Positions 45,698 through 54,729 are shown, numbered from the stretch's first letter. The stretch: 64,000 nucleotides of DNA from Motilibacter aurantiacus (GCF_011250645.1 NZ_JAANNO010000003.1:186001-250000), one strand, 5' to 3'. The notes: generated by a model from the letters alone, not told the origin. Numbers and translations are program-made.

Positions 45698-47260
45698 TCA
45701 GCCGGTGACGGACTTCGCCGCCGGTGCGGCCACCCCGATCTCGTTCTTCAGCGTCGTGGCCAGGTCGATGAGCGCGGTGCGGGCCGCCTCGGCGTCGACG
45801 CGCTGCTTCGCCCGGTCGATGAAGTTCTGCAGGTACGTCGCGGCGCCGGCGAAGTCGGCCGCCTCGTACGCCGACTTCGCGCGGGTGAGCCGGTCCGTCA
45901 GCAGCTCGGTCGTCGAGCCGTTGATGGTCCCGGCCGTCGACAGCTCGGTGATCCGGGCCGCGAGGTCGGCGAAGCCGGTCTCGATCGCCGACGGCGGCGT
46001 GACCTTCCACTCGGCCTGGCCGATGGTGTCCATCCAGCCGCGGATCTTCGCCGCGTCACCCGGTGCGAACGTCAGGCCCAGCAGCAGGAACAGACGCGCC
46101 TTCTGGGCGAGCAGGTCGTCGCCGGCGATGATGTTGCCGCTGCCGCCGGTCACCGAGCCGGAGCCGACGCGGGAGGTGCTGATGAAGACGACGCCCGCGT
46201 TGGCCGCCGCCGAGCGAGCGGCGCTCTGCGCCGAGGAGATGCCCCCGGCGCCGGTGCCCGCCGTGACGATGCCCTTGACCCCGGCGTTCGCGAAGGCGGT
46301 GATCGCCTCGCCACCGGCCTGCTGGTAGTTGTACACGATCTCGACACGGGGAAGAGCAGAAGCCGGCTTCGTGGAGAGGTTGAACGGGGTCATCCACTCC
46401 GACGGCGTGTCGCACGTGGCGACCCGGGCCGGGGCGCGGCCGACCTTGATGTAGTCGCCGTCGATCCAGCCGAGGCTGCCCATGCGGCGGGTCTCGAAGG
46501 TGTCCATGCGCGTCGTGTTGCCCTTGGTGACGTCACGCGCCGCGTGGAACTCGTCGTTGAGCATGAGGACGGTGCCGAAGCAGTACGTCGTCTGGCTCGC
46601 CGCGAGAGTGATCGCGTTGTAGAGGTTCGCCGGCCCGTCGGTGCCGATGACCTGGGGGCCGTCGATCGAGCCCGCGGCCCACGGCCGCATCGCGCCGGTG
46701 AGCACGACCGGCTTGCGGCTCTGCACGGTGAGGTCGAGCCAGTAGGCGAACTCCTCCATGGTGTCCGTGCCGGTGGTGACGACCACGCCGTCGGCCGTCT
46801 TGAGCGCGTTCTCGACCGCGAGTGTGAGCGCGTGGTACTGCGCGATCGTGTAGCCGCCAGAGCCGGCGTTGCCGAACTGCACCGTGGACACGTCCGCGAC
46901 GTTGCCGATCTCCGGCTGCAACTGCGCGACCATGGAGGCGATCGGGATCCGGCCCGCGGAGTAGTTGGTGAAGCTGCTGCGCGACTGGGCCACGCCGGCG
47001 ATCGTGCCGCCGGTCGCGACCACCGCGACCTTGGGCTTGGCGGCGGCCGCGGCGGTGACCGCGGCGTTGTAGGCGACGCTCTCGACCTGGACGGCCGAGC
47101 TGACGCCCGAGACGCTGGAGAAGGACTCCTGCACGACGGGCGCGGCGCCCCCGTTCAGCGTGCTGACCAGGACGGCGGCGAGGCCGGCGGAGACGAGCGG
47201 GACGGCAGTGGCACGGGCGCGGCGCGCCCAGGGGTTGGCGAACAGAGAGGGGGACGACAC
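45698..47260 (-). CDS. secreted L-asparaginase (type II-like) with helical C terminus
   Basis: A 520-residue exported asparaginase releasing ammonia from asparagine. A signal-type hydrophobic segment lies at about residues 15-40. Catalytic threonines are in VVATGGTIAG and VVTTGTDTMEEFAYWLDL; VVLTGAMRP and DGPANLYNAI are also family motifs. The last 80 residues form a helical module (LTDRLTRAKSAYEAADF, then NFIDRAKQRVDAE) matching that of the amidase at 39.8 kb. The GTG at 47260 has GGAGG 5 bases upstream. The extra C-terminal domain makes it longer than classical enzymes of about 330 residues. Confidence 0.93.
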   Translation of the reverse strand: MSSPSLFANPWARRARATAVPLVSAGLAAVLVSTLNGGAAPVVQESFSSVSGVSSAVQVESVAYNAAVTAAAAAKPKVAVVATGGTIAGVAQSRSSFTNYSAGRIPIASMVAQLQPEIGNVADVSTVQFGNAGSGGYTIAQYHALTLAVENALKTADGVVVTTGTDTMEEFAYWLDLTVQSRKPVVLTGAMRPWAAGSIDGPQVIGTDGPANLYNAITLAASQTTYCFGTVLMLNDEFHAARDVTKGNTTRMDTFETRRMGSLGWIDGDYIKVGRAPARVATCDTPSEWMTPFNLSTKPASALPRVEIVYNYQQAGGEAITAFANAGVKGIVTAGTGAGGISSAQSAARSAAANAGVVFISTSRVGSGSVTGGSGNIIAGDDLLAQKARLFLLLGLTFAPGDAAKIRGWMDTIGQAEWKVTPPSAIETGFADLAARITELSTAGTINGSTTELLTDRLTRAKSAYEAADFAGAATYLQNFIDRAKQRVDAEAARTALIDLATTLKNEIGVAAPAAKSVTG

Positions 47261-47536
47261 GCGAACCTCCGGGATCGGATCCAGGTTGCGCGCAGCTTCG
47301 TTCGGCCACGTTGCCGCTCCATTGCCTAGTGTTTCGCCCGCGTATCGTTCTGCCGCTCCCGGCCGTTGTTCTGTATCGATCCGAAGAAGCGCTGCCCCGG
47401 GCAACCACCGAGAGCCGGACGTTGTCGGGCGTACCCCTCGCAAGCCGACACGGGACGCCGAGCGCTCCGGCGCCGCCACCACCCCGTCCCACCCCGCCCG
47501 GGCCGACTGCCGGTCAACCCGGCAAGCTGGGGCGCG

Positions 47537-47875
47537 ATGGACGAGCAGGAGCCGGACTACCGCTTCACCCTGGCCAACGAGCGCACTCTGCTCGCCTGGA
47601 TGCGGACGGCGCTCGCCCTGCTCGCCGCGGGCGTCGGCGCGGTGGAGTTCCTCCCCCAGCCCGACGCCGCGTGGGTACGCACTGCCGCCGGCGTCGCCCT
47701 CGGGCTGCTCAGCGTGGTCGCCTCTGTCGGCGGCGTGCTGCGTTGGCACGCGGTCCAGCGAGCGATGCGTCGCGGGCTGCCGCTCCCGGTCTTCCGGCTG
47801 GCCTGGGTCTTCGCGGCCGCGCTCGCGGCGGTCGGCCTCGCGGTGAGCGCCATGCTGCTGCTCACCGACGCCTGA
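47537..47875 (+). CDS. DUF202 (YidH-like) membrane protein
   Basis: A 112-residue inner-membrane protein. The motif FTLANERTLLAWMRTALALLAAG is the DUF202 signature, with three membrane helices in all. Function unknown. Its TGA overlaps the next ATG (TGATG), so it forms a two-gene unit with another DUF202 protein, as YidH and YidG do in enterobacteria. Confidence 0.9.
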   Translation: MDEQEPDYRFTLANERTLLAWMRTALALLAAGVGAVEFLPQPDAAWVRTAAGVALGLLSVVASVGGVLRWHAVQRAMRRGLPLPVFRLAWVFAAALAAVGLAVSAMLLLTDA

Positions 47876-48201
47876 TGGGCCTGCGGGAGGCCCCGCCGGG
47901 CGCGCAGCTCGAGCGGACCGCGCTGGCCTGGTCACGCACTTCGCTGGCCCTGCAGGGCAACGGCGCCATCCTCCTGCTGCGCCACCCGCCGTCGCTGGAC
48001 CAGCCGCTGCACGCCGTGCTGCCGGCGTACGCGCTGCTGCTCTCGCTCGCCGCAGCGGTCGTCGGCCGGCGGCGCTCGGGGCGGCTGCTGCGCGAGCAGC
48101 CCGCGACGCTGCGCTCCGGGCGTGCCGAGTGCCTGCTGCTGAGCGCGGGGATCGCGGTCCTCGCCGTCCTCACCACCGTCAGCCTGGCGCTGGACGGCTG
48201 A
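47875..48201 (+). CDS. second DUF202 (YidG-like) membrane protein
   Basis: A 108-residue partner of the preceding gene. AQLERTALAWSRTSLALQGN is a shortened DUF202 motif, and three hydrophobic segments follow. The one-base TGATG overlap implies coupled translation and probably a heteromeric membrane complex (inference). Confidence 0.88.
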   Translation: MGLREAPPGAQLERTALAWSRTSLALQGNGAILLLRHPPSLDQPLHAVLPAYALLLSLAAAVVGRRRSGRLLREQPATLRSGRAECLLLSAGIAVLAVLTTVSLALDG

Positions 48202-48204
48202 GAG

Positions 48205-48273
48205 CTGCTCAGCAGGCGCGGCCCTACTCAGGGCGGCGGCGGCACTACTCAAGCCTCCACCCAGGCCTACTCA
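48205..48273 (+). repeat. phased CTACTCA heptamer repeats
   Basis: CTACTCA occurs at 48224, 48245 and 48267, with a CTGCTCA variant at 48205. Spacings are 19, 21 and 22 bases, close to two helical turns, so the copies lie on one face of the DNA. They are 107-175 bases upstream of the secreted-protein gene and look like an activator array. The rest of the interval 48202-48379 holds no gene. Confidence 0.6.
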
Positions 48274-48379
48274 CCTGCGTACCGCGTCGTATCGCCGGGG
48301 CGGCGGGGCTCTCGTTAACCCCCGGAAGGGCGGACAGCCCGCCCGAGAACGAGCCCCCACCGACCCGAAAGGCACTCCG

Positions 48380-49237
48380 ATGCTCTCGCTGCGCAACCGC
48401 CTCGCCCGCACCGCCTTCGCCACCCTCGCCCTCACCGCTGCCGGCGCCGCGACCCTCACGACCACCGCCGCCCCGGCCTCCGCCTCCGTCAACTGCGCCG
48501 CCGACTGCATCCTCGGCGACATCACCCCGCAGGGCGTGCGCGGCGTCGAGATCTACGACTACGTCCAGACCACCGTCCCCACGACCCTGACCGTCAAGAT
48601 CTCGAAGAACCTGTACGACCTGGAGGCGCAGCCGATCGCCTACACCAGCGGCGCCGGCGCCGGGAAGAAGACCAACCACTACTGGTCGCAGAGCAACCTC
48701 ACGCCCGGGACGAACTACTGGTACTACGTGTACGCCACCGACGCCGGCGGCAACGTGCGCAAGGAGCTCGGCTTCGTCCACACCGCCGACCGCGAGGTCA
48801 CGATCAACATCAACAAGATCACGGTGACCGACGACAGCGACTCCAGCGGCGCCGGGGAGTTCCGCGTCCACCTGCGCGTCGGGGACAACATCTCGGCCAG
48901 CCACTACGACGACGTCTCGGTCTCCTCCGGCGAGTACCTCAACCCGAACTGGACCGCCTTCTCCGACGGCGCCTCGGTGCCGGCGATGGTCGAGCTCGTC
49001 GACGACGACGAGGACTGCATCTTCGCCTGCCTGCCCACCGGTGGCACCGCGCCCAGCTGGGGCCAGGGCTCGAACTCGCTCGCGGACTGGGCGACCGCGA
49101 AGCTCTACTCGAACGCCTATACCGGCGAGCCGGAGCTCAGCAACAAGATCGTGGAGTTCTCCACCCCGGCCAACGCACCGGTCAAGTTCAAGGTCCTCGC
49201 GGCGGTGAAGGTCAAGTACTACGGCTACAAGGGCTGA
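48380..49237 (+). CDS. secreted protein of unknown function
   Basis: A 285-residue exported protein. The signal peptide ends near PASASVN (about residue 36). A pair of cysteines close to the mature N terminus (NCAADC) and another at EDCIFAC may form disulfides. Residues 50-135 have a fibronectin III-like character (NLTPGTNYWYYVYATDAGGN). The rest is Asp/Ser-rich beta structure. The ATG has GAAAGG 8 bases upstream. No enzymatic motif is visible; it may be a surface or carbohydrate-associated protein. Confidence 0.85.
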   Translation: MLSLRNRLARTAFATLALTAAGAATLTTTAAPASASVNCAADCILGDITPQGVRGVEIYDYVQTTVPTTLTVKISKNLYDLEAQPIAYTSGAGAGKKTNHYWSQSNLTPGTNYWYYVYATDAGGNVRKELGFVHTADREVTININKITVTDDSDSSGAGEFRVHLRVGDNISASHYDDVSVSSGEYLNPNWTAFSDGASVPAMVELVDDDEDCIFACLPTGGTAPSWGQGSNSLADWATAKLYSNAYTGEPELSNKIVEFSTPANAPVKFKVLAAVKVKYYGYKG

Positions 49238-49290
49238 CGCGCCCGACGCCGGCCAGGCTCGACCCGGGCGACGTTCCCCGCAACGATCAG

Positions 49291-49332
49291 GGCTCCGGCC
49301 CCGCGACACCGTTCGTGTCGCGAGCCGGAGCC
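49291..49332. terminator. bidirectional terminator, two-part stem
   Basis: GGCTCCGG (49291-49298) pairs with 49325-49332 and CGCGACAC (49302-49309) with 49315-49322, separated by a small internal loop. It lies between the convergent secreted-protein and lysG genes. Confidence 0.8.
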
Positions 49333-49337
49333 TCTGG

Positions 49338-50258
49338 TCATCGCCGTTCCGGGCCCCGGGTACGGGCGGAGGAGCGGGCGCGGGGCTGCGACAGGCTCGA
49401 CTCGGCGGCCGCCACCACGGCGTCCGCGAGCCGGTCCAACGCGGGCGAGGACAGCTTCCACTGCTGCCAGTGCAGGGGCACGTCCACGGCTCCTCTCGGG
49501 TCCAGGTCCACGAGCGGCTCGGCCAGGCCCGCGGCCTGCAACTCGGGGACCATCCCCCAGCCCATGCCCAGGGCGACCGCGGAGACGAAGTCCGCCGAGG
49601 CCGGCACATAGTGCATCGGCGGGCGCGCCCGCCCGCGCGTACGCCGGCGGAGGAACGTGTGCTGCAGCGCGTCCCGTCGATCGAAGACCACGACGGGTGC
49701 CGCCCCGAGGGCCGACGGGGTCAGACCTTCAGGAAACCAACGTTCGGCGAACGCGACTGCCGCCATAGGGCGGTAGCGCATGCTGCCCAGTCGACGGACG
49801 CTGCAGCCGGGCACCGTGTCCGAGTCGTCGGTGATCGCCGCCACCACGCTCCCGTCCCGCAGCAGCCGGCTCGTGTGCGCCTGGTCCTCCCGGACGATGT
49901 CGACGACGACGCCCTCGGCCGCGAGCGGCGCGATGGCGGGCAGCACCCACGTCGCCAGCGAGTCGGCGTTCACCGCGACGGGCAGGGTGGCGGCAGTGGG
50001 CAGCCCGGCCAGCTCCGTGACCGCGTCGGCGACGAGCAGGTCGACCTGCCGCGCGAGCCGCAGGAGAGTCTGGCCGGCGGCGGTGAGCCGCACGGGCCGG
50101 CTGCGCACGACCAGGACGCTCCCGACGGCCCGCTCGAGCGCCTTGAGCCGTTGACTGACCGCAGAGGGGGTTACGTGCAGGGAGCGCGAGGCTGCATCGA
50201 GAGACCCTTCGGCCGCGACAGCGCTCAGGGCACGCAGCTGCCCCAGGTCGAGGTCCAC
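49338..50258 (-). CDS. lysG: LysR-family regulator LysG/ArgP
   Basis: A 306-residue LysR-type activator. The winged helix (LSAVAAEGSLDAASRSLHVT, AVSQRLKALERAVG) and the effector domain with VNADSLATWVLPA are typical of ArgP/LysG, which senses lysine or arginine. The GTG at 50258 begins DLDLGQLRAL; longer reading would run through the operator. It is divergent from lysE, 71 bases apart, the classical LysG/LysE arrangement. Confidence 0.92.
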   Translation of the reverse strand: MDLDLGQLRALSAVAAEGSLDAASRSLHVTPSAVSQRLKALERAVGSVLVVRSRPVRLTAAGQTLLRLARQVDLLVADAVTELAGLPTAATLPVAVNADSLATWVLPAIAPLAAEGVVVDIVREDQAHTSRLLRDGSVVAAITDDSDTVPGCSVRRLGSMRYRPMAAVAFAERWFPEGLTPSALGAAPVVVFDRRDALQHTFLRRRTRGRARPPMHYVPASADFVSAVALGMGWGMVPELQAAGLAEPLVDLDPRGAVDVPLHWQQWKLSSPALDRLADAVVAAAESSLSQPRARSSARTRGPERR

Positions 50259-50262
50259 ATAA

Positions 50263-50279
50263 GCGACTCTAATTGTCGC
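50263..50279. promoter_or_regulatory. LysG-type operator in the lysG-lysE gap
   Basis: GCGAC-N7-GTCGC is a perfect 5-bp inverted repeat around TCTAATT, inside the short divergent intergenic region. The dyad fits a LysR-type binding site; amino-acid-dependent activation of lysE is inferred. Confidence 0.6.
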
Positions 50280-50329
50280 ACAGAAGAACGCGTTCGACTT
50301 CACCAGAGCCCGCCCGTAGCGTCGGCCGC

Positions 50330-50944
50330 GTGGACCCCTCGCTCCTTGCCGCCGCCTCCGGGCTCGGGCTCGGCCTGTCGCTGATCGTCGCGATCGGCGC
50401 GCAGAACGCCTTCGTGCTCCGGCAGGGGCTGCTGGGCCGGCACATCGCCGTGGTCGTCGCGATCTGCGTCCTGTCCGACGCCGTCCTCATCGCGCTCGGG
50501 GTCGGCGGCGCCGGTGCCGCCCTGGAGCGGGCACCACAGGTGATGGGCCTGGTCCGACTGGCCGGCGCCGCCTTCCTGCTCGGGTACGCCGCCCTCGCCG
50601 CGCGCCGGGCGCTCCGCCCCGGCAGCCTGAGCCCCCCGGACCGGCCCGAGCGCACCTCGCTCGCGGCGACGGCGACGACGTGCCTGGCGCTGACCTGGCT
50701 CAACCCGCACGTCTACCTCGACACCGTCGTGCTGCTCGGCACGATCGCCAACACGCACCCGGGCCGCGAGTGGGCGTTCGCCGCGGGCGCGGTGGCCGCG
50801 AGCACCGCCTGGTTCGTCGCCCTCGGCCTGGGCGCGCGAATGCTCCGTCCCCTCTTCGCCCGGCCGTCCGCCTGGCAGGCGCTCGACGCGGGGATCGCCG
50901 TGGTCATGGCCACGCTCGGCGTCTCGCTGGCACTGTCTGCCTGA
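50330..50944 (+). CDS. lysE: LysE/ArgO-type amino-acid exporter
   Basis: A 204-residue membrane protein with six hydrophobic segments. SLIVAIGAQNAFVLRQGLLG at the N terminus and LALTWLNPHVYLDTVVLLG in the middle are hallmark motifs. It exports excess lysine or arginine, which would arise during growth on peptides released by the secreted peptidases nearby. The GTG at 50330 is used. Confidence 0.94.
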   Translation: MDPSLLAAASGLGLGLSLIVAIGAQNAFVLRQGLLGRHIAVVVAICVLSDAVLIALGVGGAGAALERAPQVMGLVRLAGAAFLLGYAALAARRALRPGSLSPPDRPERTSLAATATTCLALTWLNPHVYLDTVVLLGTIANTHPGREWAFAAGAVAASTAWFVALGLGARMLRPLFARPSAWQALDAGIAVVMATLGVSLALSA

Positions 50945-51180
50945 ATTCGGCCAGTTATGCCGAAGCGTGGAGGTCTTGACCGGTTCGTCGGCCACTGCCC
51001 TACTCCTGGCTGTCGGGGGCCGACCTGGCGCAACGGCGGCGACGCCCAACCCGCATCAGCCCCTCGCCGCCGACCCGGGCCCACCGGACGACGAGCGGAC
51101 GACGAGGAGCAACCAATGGCGGTTGACGGCCAGGGCCCCACGGGGCGCACGGCTCCCCTCCCCCTCGCAGGCGCAGGCGG

Positions 51181-53121
51181 GTGCTGCGGCGGCGAGCACG
51201 CCCGTCACTGCTGAGCCGCCGAGCCGTGCTCGCGGTGGCAGCGGCCCTCGCGGCCGCACCGCTCGGGGCAGGCGCCGCGCAGGCGGCCATCCGCCCCCGG
51301 CGCATCACCCGCACCGGCCCGGTGCGCTACGACGACGTCGTGCCGGGCTTCGCCCGGGTCGCCGTCAACGCCACCGGCGCGCCGCTCGGCAGCGGCTTCG
51401 AGGGGCCGAACCCCTGGGGGTCCTACACGGCCTACCTCGCCTCGGTCAGCACGCTCGGCCACCGCACCTGGCGCATCGAGAACATGCTGGTCTCCCCGAC
51501 CTTCACCCAGGGCTCGACGATGTGGCTCTTCGAGGGCTCCTCACGGGCACTGCTGGTCGACACGGCGCAGAACACGCCGGACGTCGTCGGGGTCAACGAC
51601 CTCAAGACCGTCGCACGCCACCTGCTGGGGCACGACGACGACGGCACCCCGCGCGCGGACCCGGTCGACTTCGACGTCGCCATCAGCCACGGCCATGGCG
51701 ACCACACCGGCAAGAACTACCTGATGAGCGACCGGACGGTCTACTTCCCGGAGGGCGACTGGCCGGCCAGCGCCCCGGCCTACTACGTCCCGACCAGGGA
51801 GGGCGGCGGCCCGTCACCGCGAGGCGACGGCCGCGCGGTCGGCACGTTCGACCTCGGGGACCGCACCATCCACGCGATCGACCTGCACGGCCACACGCCC
51901 GGGTCGACCGGCTACCTCGACGCCGAGAACCTGCTGCTCGCCACCGGTGACGCGCTCGGCTCGGCATACGTCTGGATGCACTTCGCGTCCGGGACGACCG
52001 AGCCGTACCGCCGGATGCTGCGCGGGATGCGAAACTTCCTGCGCCGGTTCGAGGGCATCGCCCTGCTGCCCGCGCACTTCTACCAGGTCAACCAGTACCC
52101 GCGGAACCTCCCGCCGGTCAACGGGCGGCCGCTCGACGCGGACTACGTCTCCGACATGCTCGAGGCGGCCAGCGGGCTGCTCGACGGGACCATCGCCGCC
52201 GAGCCCTACCGCACGGTCGGCCGCGAGGTCGGCTGGATCGGGTACGCGTCAGCCCGCATGACGTTCACCTTCGCCAACCTCTACCCGGGCGGGCCGTCCG
52301 GCGGCAGGGCGCCCGACGACGACTACCACGGGATGGCGATCCCGGGCACCTACAACGTGCCGGCTGCGCCCTCCGGCCCGTACGCCGCCATCGACAACAT
52401 CAAGACCGGGCTGCTGATGATCCGCGACTCGGCCAACCAGTCGATGTACCTGGTGCGCGGCTCCGAGCGCGCGGTGCTCATCGGGTCCGGGCGCGGCACG
52501 CCGGGCCTCATGCACTTCGCACGCCGCTGGTCGCGCGGCACCGAGCTCGAGCTGGTGGTGACGAGTGACGACCCCGGGCAGATCGGAGGGCTGTCGCAGT
52601 TCCGCCACAACCACGTCCACCTCCCACGTGGTGCGTCGATCCCCACCACGGGCCTGACGTCGTACTCGTACGTCGGGCAGGGGAACTCGATCCCGCTCGG
52701 CACCGACGCGGCCGGTCGCCCGGTCGCGCTCGAGGTGCACGCGCTGCCCGGGCACTCCCCCACCGGCATCACGCTGCTCGACCCGGTCTCGCGGGTGCTG
52801 TTCTCCGGCGACGCGCTCGGGGAGCAGGGGCCGGGCGGCCTGGTGCTCGACTCCTCGCTGCAGGAGTTCGCCGCGGCGCTGGCGGCGTGGCGCTCCCGCA
52901 CCGACGGCCGCTACGGCGTCGTCTACACCGCCCACAACCACCAGTGGCTCACCAGCCCGGCGTACGTCGACTCCGTCCAGGCCGCGGTGCTGGACGGCAT
53001 CGCGCGGGGGCCGGCCGCGTACGTCCCGGGCCGCCCCGGCTTCCACACGCTCCGTTCACCGGGGGCGGCGGACGTCGTGGCGTACGTCCTGCTGCCGGCT
53101 GCGCGGCGCGCCCGCCGCTAG
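51181..53121 (+). CDS. exported protein with two metallo-beta-lactamase-fold domains
   Basis: A 646-residue protein with a Tat-like leader (SRRAVLAVAAALAAAPLGAG). The first hydrolase domain has metal motif SHGHGDHTGKN, then HGHTPGSTGYLD and LATGDALG. A second half repeats the fold with SDDPGQIGGLSQF, LPGHSPTGITLLD, LFSGDALG and YTAHNHQWL, in which the HxHxDH motif is lost, so only the first domain is likely to bind two metals. Substrate unknown. GTG start at 51181. The 236 bases upstream contain no gene. Confidence 0.85.
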   Translation: MLRRRARPSLLSRRAVLAVAAALAAAPLGAGAAQAAIRPRRITRTGPVRYDDVVPGFARVAVNATGAPLGSGFEGPNPWGSYTAYLASVSTLGHRTWRIENMLVSPTFTQGSTMWLFEGSSRALLVDTAQNTPDVVGVNDLKTVARHLLGHDDDGTPRADPVDFDVAISHGHGDHTGKNYLMSDRTVYFPEGDWPASAPAYYVPTREGGGPSPRGDGRAVGTFDLGDRTIHAIDLHGHTPGSTGYLDAENLLLATGDALGSAYVWMHFASGTTEPYRRMLRGMRNFLRRFEGIALLPAHFYQVNQYPRNLPPVNGRPLDADYVSDMLEAASGLLDGTIAAEPYRTVGREVGWIGYASARMTFTFANLYPGGPSGGRAPDDDYHGMAIPGTYNVPAAPSGPYAAIDNIKTGLLMIRDSANQSMYLVRGSERAVLIGSGRGTPGLMHFARRWSRGTELELVVTSDDPGQIGGLSQFRHNHVHLPRGASIPTTGLTSYSYVGQGNSIPLGTDAAGRPVALEVHALPGHSPTGITLLDPVSRVLFSGDALGEQGPGGLVLDSSLQEFAAALAAWRSRTDGRYGVVYTAHNHQWLTSPAYVDSVQAAVLDGIARGPAAYVPGRPGFHTLRSPGAADVVAYVLLPAARRARR

Positions 53122-53135
53122 CAGCGCCCGGAGCA

Positions 53136-53168
53136 CGGGGACGGCGGGCTGCTCGTACGCCGTCCCCG
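53136..53168 (+). terminator. terminator after the metallo-beta-lactamase gene
   Basis: CGGGGACGGCG (53136-53146) pairs perfectly with 53158-53168, an 11-bp stem beginning 15 bases past the stop. Confidence 0.8.
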
Positions 53169-53254
53169 CGGCGACCCCGCCGCACAGCCGGTGTCGGGGA
53201 TCCGTTCACGCGCAGTTCGACTCGCGGACAGGCGCTCGCCCTAGCTTGCGCGCC

Positions 53255-54559
53255 ATGCGAACTCGCCTTCTTGCCTCGATGGGGCTGCTCCTCGCCCTCG
53301 TCCTCGCGGTGCCGCAGAGTGCGGCGAACGCCGCGACTCCGGCGCGCGCCGATGCCGCCACCCCCAGCGTGACCCCGTACTCGCTGCTCCAGATGAACCT
53401 CTGCCTGTCCGGGCTCGCCGGCTGCTTCGGCCGCACCCAGTACCCGAAGGTCGTCGACGAGGCGATCGAGAAGGTCCGGTCCGCGCAGCCGGACGTCGTC
53501 ACGCTCAACGAGGCGTGCAGCGGCGACGTGGAGCGCATCGCCCGCGAGACCGGGATGGACTTCCGGTTCTCCACGGTGATCTACAACCGCGCGCAGCTCC
53601 CCTGCCGCAACCCCGGCGACCGCGGTGTCTTCGGCAACGGGGTGCTGACGAAGAAGGCGATCACCGCCGTCGAGGACCGCGCCTACACCGCGCAGCTCGG
53701 TGCCGAGGAGCGCCGCTACGTCTGTGTGACGACCGAGGACGGCATCCGCGTCTGCGCCACGCACCTCGCCGTGGGCGGCAACGCCGCCAACGCCGCGAAC
53801 AACACGGCGCAATGCGCGGAGCTGGCCGCCGTGCTCGCCGCCGGCGCCCCCGCGAGCCCGCTCGGCATCGCCCCCACCATCCTCTCCGGCGACGTGAACC
53901 GCCAGGGCTCGTGCGCTTCCCCGGGCTACTGGACCGAGCGGGACTCGGCCGCCACCCAGCAGGTCGGGATCCAGCACACGTACGGCACGGCCGCCCGGCT
54001 CCTGCTGCCCGTCTCCACCGTGATCCCCATGGTCTACACCGACCACGACGCACTGCTCACCCGCGCGCTCTTCGCCCCGTCGCTGTCGGCCGGCATCGCG
54101 TACGTCTCCTCGGTGGCGGACGAGCTCGCCGCGACGCGCGAGATCCAGCCGAGCGCCGCCCGCGACATCGCGAAGCTGATCGACGCCGCCACCATGGCCG
54201 CCGACCTCGCGGCGTACGAGGCCGTGTCCGCGGTGCTGTCCGGGCTCGACTACTACGTGACCTCCGCCCGCCCGGCCAAGGTGAGCGCCGATGCCAAGTC
54301 CCAGCTGCTCGCGCTGCTGGGCAGCTGGCTCGGCCAGCCGACCGGCCTGCGCGCCTTCACGATCCAGCTCGCCGCCCAGGTCGACGCGGGCGCGGTCAAG
54401 GCCAGCACCGCCAAGCAGCTGCGCGCCCTGGTCGCCGGCAACGAGCTCGGCGAGCTGCGGGCCGCGATCGCGGACGCCAAGCCCGCCAAGGTGAGCGCCG
54501 CCGCCAAGCAGGCCCTGCTGCCGCTGGTCGATGCGGCCGCCCTGTCCGCCAAGGCCTGA
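53255..54559 (+). CDS. secreted endonuclease/exonuclease/phosphatase-family protein
   Basis: A 434-residue exported protein. The signal peptide ends near ANAATPA (about residue 27). The EEP fold shows LLQMNLC, TLNEAC (metal Glu), GNGVLTKK, VCATHLAVG, ILSGDVNRQ (Asp-x-Asn) and YTDHDALL (catalytic His), so a nuclease or phosphodiesterase is likely. From residue 285 the protein is helical, with an internal repeat: PAKVSADAKSQLLALL and PAKVSAAAKQALLPLV, 69 residues apart, resembling the helical module of the amidase and asparaginase. ATG at 53255 is preferred to a TTG 9 bases earlier. Confidence 0.88.
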   Translation: MRTRLLASMGLLLALVLAVPQSAANAATPARADAATPSVTPYSLLQMNLCLSGLAGCFGRTQYPKVVDEAIEKVRSAQPDVVTLNEACSGDVERIARETGMDFRFSTVIYNRAQLPCRNPGDRGVFGNGVLTKKAITAVEDRAYTAQLGAEERRYVCVTTEDGIRVCATHLAVGGNAANAANNTAQCAELAAVLAAGAPASPLGIAPTILSGDVNRQGSCASPGYWTERDSAATQQVGIQHTYGTAARLLLPVSTVIPMVYTDHDALLTRALFAPSLSAGIAYVSSVADELAATREIQPSAARDIAKLIDAATMAADLAAYEAVSAVLSGLDYYVTSARPAKVSADAKSQLLALLGSWLGQPTGLRAFTIQLAAQVDAGAVKASTAKQLRALVAGNELGELRAAIADAKPAKVSAAAKQALLPLVDAAALSAKA

Positions 54560-54581
54560 GCCAGGCCGCCTGACGAGCCGT

Positions 54582-54627
54582 ACGGCGGCGGCCGCCGCCC
54601 CCGTCCCGGGGCGGCGGCCGTCGCCGT
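54582..54627 (+). terminator. terminator, 20-bp stem
   Basis: 54582-54601 pairs with 54608-54627 along 20 positions, one of them G-U, around a 6-base loop, 22 bases after the EEP gene. Confidence 0.85.
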
Positions 54628-54673
54628 CCTGCCCGGTCGAGCCGAGGCGGGAGGGGCGTCTCCCCGAACGCGA

Positions 54674-54704
54674 CGAAGGCTTCCAGCTGTGCTGGAAGCC
54701 TTCG
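54674..54704 (-). terminator. terminator of tRNA-Ala, 14-bp stem
   Basis: CGAAGGCTTCCAGC (54674-54687) pairs perfectly with 54691-54704 around a TGT triloop, 27 bases past the tRNA 3' end on the minus strand. Confidence 0.8.
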
Positions 54705-54729
54705 TGGAGCGACTGACCGAGATGAACCC

